From positions 186,001 to 250,000 of the forward strand of contig NZ_JAEEMU010000033.1 of assembly GCF_016283395.1 (NCBI RefSeq): a stretch of 64,000 nucleotides of DNA, in the 5' to 3' direction. The notes beneath the pieces are model-generated. The model was not told where the DNA came from. It was given only the letters and a program-made list of their open reading frames with translations, and ran no database searches. The first letter of the stretch is position 1; every line of letters begins with the position of its first letter. Positions 59,848 through 64,000 of the stretch are shown here, one piece after another. This DNA is from Ruminococcus sp. GTDB lineage: Bacteria; Bacillota_A; Clostridia; Oscillospirales; Ruminococcaceae. The position numbers and the translations under genes were made by a program.

Positions 59848-59922
59848 TATTTGCTCAATACTATTTTAACACTTATCAGAGCAAAAAGCAAGAAAATGGT
59901 CGGGCATTTGCCCGACCTTATA
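59848..59922 (-). repeat. Cassette boundary with GGTCGGGC hairpin, copy 4 of 4
   Basis: Hairpin GGTCGGGC ATTT GCCCGACC (59898-59917) after the active immunity gene. On the minus strand it is followed by CATTTTCTTGC, GTGTTAAAATAGTA and TTGAGCAAATAAAC, then Hint remnant 2. Confidence 0.82.
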
Positions 59923-59933
59923 TCATTTCAGTT

Positions 59934-60749
59934 TCATATGGAAGTTTCAAGTCCTGCCGCAATATAATATGCGCATTTAAGACTTTCCGCAAGATATGTC
60001 TTATCCTTTCCGTACTTTTTCTTATACAGTATATCCACTATTTTGTCGCTGCACAGCTCTTTCAGAAAATCCGCAAGAGTTGCTTCCTTTTCCTTCAGCT
60101 TCAATCCGTATACTGTCTCACCATTTACGGTTCTTTCTCCGAACGTTATCTGTTCAAGAGGATCATCAGAATAAAACATACTGAATAAATATTCGTATAT
60201 ATCAGAAAAAGCTTTCTGGTCTTTAAAGATATCTCCTTTTTTATGGGACTGCACTTCACTCAGTACATACGGAACAAAAATACTGTTGTACTGTATTATC
60301 TCTTCACCGTCAAACATCGCTCTCTGCTCATCGGTAATACCGAATATACTGTCAAGTCTGACATAAAAGATCTCAAGTTCATACATCAAAGCAAAAGCAA
60401 CATCAATAAACGCACATAGCTCAGCTTCTGTATATCCGCCGAGTGCAGAGCAGAGCTTTTTTCTGACAGAGCTGAAACTTTCAAAGCGATAAGAAATATC
60501 AGATAAAATATCCTCAACAGACATTACCGACGTTCCCGGCATATATCTTGTATTATTATCTTCGGTATATCTTTTTATATTGATATGCCTGAATCCAAGC
60601 TCCAAAAAAGTTCGATCAGCGTCTTTAAGATCAATGATACTTTCACTTTTGTATTCTGAAACAACACGCATTTCATCTGAAATAACCCTGCAATTGCAAG
60701 CCCTGTCATTAAAACGCATTATTGCTTTTAACAGTTCTTTAGTTTCCAT
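59934..60749 (-). CDS. Probable immunity protein of the current Rhs toxin
   Basis: 271 residues from the ATG at 60749 (GGTG 6 bases upstream; an ATG four codons earlier is less likely because the sister copy starts here too). Soluble, mostly helical: METKELLKAIMRFNDRACNC, TRYMPGTSVMSVEDILSDIS, FIDVAFALMYELEIFYVRLD, KDQKAFSDIYEYLFSMFYSD, LAESLKCAYYIAAGLE. No family recognised. It starts 26 bases after the Rhs stop on the same strand, so it is the expected cognate immunity gene. A nonsense-mutated copy is at 55536-56351. Confidence 0.75.
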   Translation of the reverse strand: METKELLKAIMRFNDRACNCRVISDEMRVVSEYKSESIIDLKDADRTFLELGFRHINIKRYTEDNNTRYMPGTSVMSVEDILSDISYRFESFSSVRKKLCSALGGYTEAELCAFIDVAFALMYELEIFYVRLDSIFGITDEQRAMFDGEEIIQYNSIFVPYVLSEVQSHKKGDIFKDQKAFSDIYEYLFSMFYSDDPLEQITFGERTVNGETVYGLKLKEKEATLADFLKELCSDKIVDILYKKKYGKDKTYLAESLKCAYYIAAGLETSI

Positions 60750-60775
60750 ATTTTTCACCATTTTTATATACTGTT

Positions 60776-63700
60776 TTAGCGTCTCTTTTTGACATAACCA
60801 ACGCTGGTAACTTTCTCATTGAATTTTGAAAGCAAATCATAGCCAACGCCCATAGCACCATTTTCGGTGGTTTTGAATATGACCTTGTTCATAACACTCT
60901 TTTCATCCCCGATAAATTCGTGAAGAATTCCGTTATCTTTCAGCCACTGAGTAGTTCCTTTTTTAACTTTGATAGTAACCATGCATTCTCGACCTGATTT
61001 ACCCCAACTCTTAGCGATCTTACTGCCGTATTCGCTTCCGCTTTCTGCGATCCACTTAGCACCCTTGCTGCCATTCTTACCGGGAACAAGTCCTTTGGCA
61101 TTTTTCATCGCCTTTGCCTCAGCTTCACTACAGTATCTTACAAGCTCTTCGCACGCATTATGTACAAGGATAGAAGAATCTGCAACATAATATGTATGGA
61201 AGTCAGCAACTTCGAGGTTGTATACAAGAGTATACTGGTTTTCATGAAGCGGAACTATCTCTACGCTGTCAATAGCAACAGTATTGCCGTTTGCATCGCG
61301 GAGCTCATCTCCTGCTTCAAGGAACTTAGCCTTTGTCCAGCCCTGTCCCTCTACCCAGAATGGGTGCTCCTTTGTAGTCTCGATAGTTTCACCGTTTACG
61401 TTAACGTATACAAGAGTATCCTTGACATAAGTATATGTTTTCAGTACTTCCTTGTATGCTGTTGCGCCTGTTTCAGGATCAGAAGCAAGTACCTTATCGC
61501 CGACCTTTATGGTCTCGATAGCCTTGCTGCCGTGAATAGTTGCGACCAGAGTTCCGGCAACGAAACAACCCTTACCTGTTACGGCACACTTAGCCTTGTT
61601 GAATACAGCAGGTGCCTTTGCCATTGCAGCCTTGCCGATTGCACCTTCGACTATTCCGACAGAAGCTCCGCCCAATGCATATGCAGCCTTGTTCGCGACG
61701 CTCTGCCAGTCTCCGTTTCGTATATCCTTATAGAGAGCACAAGCAGAATTGTACTTCTCAACTACCGCGCTCTTTACAGTGCCTACAGGGTCATTTACAA
61801 ACGACTTTACGCCGCTTACGACTGATTTAGCCGTCTGAACAGGGTGCCTTACAGCACTGATCTGCGAACCGAGAGTATCGACTACGCCCTGACTGTAGCT
61901 TGCAAATACCTGTCCCGCAGGGCCGCTGTTCTGGAGAGATTTTATACCTGTTTTCCAGTCGTCAGCTCTGTCCTTGCCCCACTGCTTTATAGCCTTGCCT
62001 GCACTTGAAGCAGCCTTAGTCACCTTAGAAGTGACCTTTTTAGCTGTACTTGTGACCTTCTTAGCAGCCGACTTAAAGAAGCTCTTGATAGAGTGTCCGC
62101 TTGGATCACAGTTGAGTATCGGGTTGTTATGGCAGTATGTGTAAAGGTTAAGGCTGAGCGGATCGCCTGCTGAACCGCTTACACTGTCGCGTGTGATAAA
62201 TCTTCCGTTATCAGGTGAATAATATCTCGCTCTGAGATATATAGTATCAGATTCTGTATCAAAGTACTCTCCGCAGTATCTGAATACGTTTACATCGCTC
62301 TCGTCAATGTTCTTCTCAACACCGAAAGCATCGTATCTGTAAGTCTTGACATTGTTTGCAGAAGCATCTGTAATGCTTACTACATCGCCGTGAGCATTCT
62401 TACGGTAATAGTTGTAATCCGACTTTACGCCGTTTGCATAGTTGTATTTTGCTGTGATGCCTGCTCCGAAGAAATAGCATTTTGCAGAATACGGGCCTGA
62501 TTCATTGACATCAGCGATTATCTGCTGATTGCCGTCCCATACATGACCTACAGTATGACCGTTTACAGTCTTTGTAGCTCTGAGACCGTTTGCGTCGTAA
62601 GTATAGCTTGCAACATCTTCACCGTCAGTATATCCGATAAGCTGATCGAATACGTCGTATGTGAAGTTCTCGGTCTTTTCGTTTGATATCTTTGTGAGCT
62701 GATTGCCGTTTGCGTCGTAGGTATATGCAGTTATCGCTGTTTCTTCAGTGTCTGTTTCCTCATTGATACCTGTCTTGGTCTCGCTCTGGAGAAGAGCTGT
62801 GTACTTGCTGTCGGGATCATTGTAATTATAGACAGTAGTGAAGTTCTCTGAACCTGTTGCTGTCATTCTTAAACGGTTGCCGTGATCGTCATAAGCATAT
62901 GTATACTTATCTGTCAGAGCGCCGTTCTCGACTTTTTCCTCAGTTAACTGACCAAAACCGTTATAAACATAAGATGTCTTTTCTATTATATCATTTTCTG
63001 ATACAGTTTTGCAAGAGTCTGAACCGTCAAGATAATATTTATATGTTGATGAAGCTATTTCATCTTCGCCGTTGAAGCTTCTTATGTCAACAACAGCGTT
63101 CACGCAGTTATATGCGTATTTTGTGGTTATGCCGTTTGCAAGTATTTCCTTGCTCTTGTTGCCGTTTGCATCGTATTCATAGGATACGATCTCTTTGCCT
63201 GATTCGGATATGGTTGAGATACGCATCTCATCATCGTATGTGTAATTAACATCTGAATAGATGATAAGATTTCTCTGACCTGTTATGGCTCTGCTGATAT
63301 AGTCAGAAATACCAATGTAGAAATATCCCTTGAAGTTGCCGTTGCCGTCAGTCTCGCTGACAACACGTCCCATTTTGTCGTATTCATATGATGTTGTTGC
63401 ACTGCCGACCTTTGCCATAACGGTTCTGCCCATTCTGTCAAAGCGATACTCTGTAATAACTGTATCATCTTCGTCTGAACCGTTTGTAGCCTCTGATCTT
63501 ATTATCCTATCAAGGTCATCATATGTATTTACAGTGATATTGCCGTTAGGATCAGTTGATCTGATAACATTGCCGTTTACATCGTAAACTACTGTGCCTG
63601 AGTCATAGCCTGTGCTGTCTGTTGTTTTAAGAGGTCTGAGATACTGGTCATACTCATACTCTGTGATAAGGTAATCTGTGTCATTTTCAGATGACATACC

Positions 63701-64000
63701 TGTGTATCTCTTTGTGACGTTTCCTGCATCATCATAGAAATACTTTGTGATGTTCTCGTTATTGCTTGCAGGATCAACAAGCTTTACCTCGATAAGGTTG
63801 CCTTCTGCGTTGTACTTGTTTTCGGTTATCCTGTACTTTTCTGTTGCAGAATCCTGCTCAGCTGCGGGCTCGATAGTCTTGATAACATTGCCGTTCTTGT
63901 CGTACTGTATCTCGGCAACTGCATATCTTACATTTCCGTCGCTGTCCTTTGTGAAAGGAGTATAGGTCTTTGTAAGTGCGCCGAGGAAGCCGTACTCATA
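60776..64000 (-). CDS. Rhs/YD-repeat polymorphic toxin with Hint domain, 5' end outside window
   Basis: Open from the stop at 60776 to the window edge (1,074 codons visible). The first visible part is YD repeats (for example YDKNGNVIKTIEP, YEYDKMGRVVSETDGNGNF, YTYDANGNQLTKISNE). The RHS-associated core follows (DTIYLRARYYSPDNGRFITR, NLYTYCHNNPILNCDPSG, about 62300-62090). An Ala/Lys linker (KKVTSTAKKVTSKVTKAAS) leads into a Hint/pretoxin domain (CFVAGTLVATIHGSKAIETI to SSILVHN, about 61573-61155). The 126-residue C-terminal toxin contains LVPGKNGSKGAKWIAESGSE and ECMVTIKVKKGTTQWL, and is not assigned to a family. Rhs shells release the tip to kill rivals; secretion signals would be upstream. 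Confidence 0.93.
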   Translation of the reverse strand, partial: YEYGFLGALTKTYTPFTKDSDGNVRYAVAEIQYDKNGNVIKTIEPAAEQDSATEKYRITENKYNAEGNLIEVKLVDPASNNENITKYFYDDAGNVTKRYTGMSSENDTDYLITEYEYDQYLRPLKTTDSTGYDSGTVVYDVNGNVIRSTDPNGNITVNTYDDLDRIIRSEATNGSDEDDTVITEYRFDRMGRTVMAKVGSATTSYEYDKMGRVVSETDGNGNFKGYFYIGISDYISRAITGQRNLIIYSDVNYTYDDEMRISTISESGKEIVSYEYDANGNKSKEILANGITTKYAYNCVNAVVDIRSFNGEDEIASSTYKYYLDGSDSCKTVSENDIIEKTSYVYNGFGQLTEEKVENGALTDKYTYAYDDHGNRLRMTATGSENFTTVYNYNDPDSKYTALLQSETKTGINEETDTEETAITAYTYDANGNQLTKISNEKTENFTYDVFDQLIGYTDGEDVASYTYDANGLRATKTVNGHTVGHVWDGNQQIIADVNESGPYSAKCYFFGAGITAKYNYANGVKSDYNYYRKNAHGDVVSITDASANNVKTYRYDAFGVEKNIDESDVNVFRYCGEYFDTESDTIYLRARYYSPDNGRFITRDSVSGSAGDPLSLNLYTYCHNNPILNCDPSGHSIKSFFKSAAKKVTSTAKKVTSKVTKAASSAGKAIKQWGKDRADDWKTGIKSLQNSGPAGQVFASYSQGVVDTLGSQISAVRHPVQTAKSVVSGVKSFVNDPVGTVKSAVVEKYNSACALYKDIRNGDWQSVANKAAYALGGASVGIVEGAIGKAAMAKAPAVFNKAKCAVTGKGCFVAGTLVATIHGSKAIETIKVGDKVLASDPETGATAYKEVLKTYTYVKDTLVYVNVNGETIETTKEHPFWVEGQGWTKAKFLEAGDELRDANGNTVAIDSVEIVPLHENQYTLVYNLEVADFHTYYVADSSILVHNACEELVRYCSEAEAKAMKNAKGLVPGKNGSKGAKWIAESGSEYGSKIAKSWGKSGRECMVTIKVKKGTTQWLKDNGILHEFIGDEKSVMNKVIFKTTENGAMGVGYDLLSKFNEKVTSVGYVKKRR

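Overview
The window reads as ordinary chromosome of a low-to-mid GC, anaerobic, cellulosome-type Firmicute, most likely a Ruminococcus or close relative (Oscillospiraceae). The evidence is a type I dockerin in a secreted protein, an HrcA/CIRCE heat-shock operon, a folate ECF transporter under a THF riboswitch, Rex with an NfnAB transhydrogenase, oxygen-sensitive 2-hydroxyacyl-CoA dehydratase-type proteins, and many Cys lipoproteins with Thr/Glu linkers. The species is inferred, not proven. I see no rRNA, tRNA, CRISPR array, transposase or phage gene.

Layout. 1-1 kb: 3' end of a TrpB2-type tryptophan synthase. 1.1-6.7 kb (minus): hrcA-grpE-dnaK-dnaJ and a small DUF6483-like gene, headed by a consensus promoter and a perfect CIRCE. 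6.8-8.9 kb (plus): promoter, THF riboswitch, Shine-Dalgarno-sequestering hairpin, folT, folC. 9-15 kb: lipoproteins, a PEBP-like lipoprotein, and a dockerin protein whose frame carries an in-frame stop. 15.4-24.5 kb (minus): DUF805 protein, khpA-rpsP-ffh-ylxM, psd with a lipoprotein, and a two-gene 2-hydroxyacyl-CoA dehydratase/activase-like operon. 25-29 kb (plus): alpha/beta hydrolase, membrane-anchored MurF-like ligase, Ddl. 29.2-34.3 kb: four tandem paralogous membrane proteins, an acetyltransferase and a LysR regulator. 34.5-37.4 kb: nfnA-nfnB-rex. 37.8-51.4 kb: paired lipoproteins, two unusual MutS-type ATPases, MscL, a zinc-ribbon repeat protein, a VanY-type carboxypeptidase, carB, DUF3795 and VOC proteins. 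51.7-54.4 kb (plus): mcrB and an mcrC that lacks its nuclease domain.

The most interesting region is 54.4-64 kb (minus). The 3' part of a large Rhs/YD-repeat polymorphic toxin (core, Hint, C-terminal toxin) is followed by its likely immunity gene and then about 4.5 kb of AT-rich small genes. These look like an archive of older toxin/immunity modules. Two Hint-domain remnants start at the same nucleotide of the Hint sequence, one still joined to a toxin domain that overlaps its immunity gene by ATGA. There is also a toxin tail relic overlapping another small gene, an Imm26-like gene, a CPCC-family gene, and an older copy of the current immunity gene killed by one CGA to TGA change. The module ends carry near-identical GGTCGGGC hairpins.

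A second theme is a mosaic of dispersed intergenic repeats: GGCTAA-type heptads, TTATGAATTA-type palindromes, hairpins ending in CCCTACA, and two longer composite units. They fill about a dozen gaps, often starting at a stop codon and ending just before a ribosome-binding site, including inside the hrcA operon. A separate three-hairpin element sits upstream of carB.
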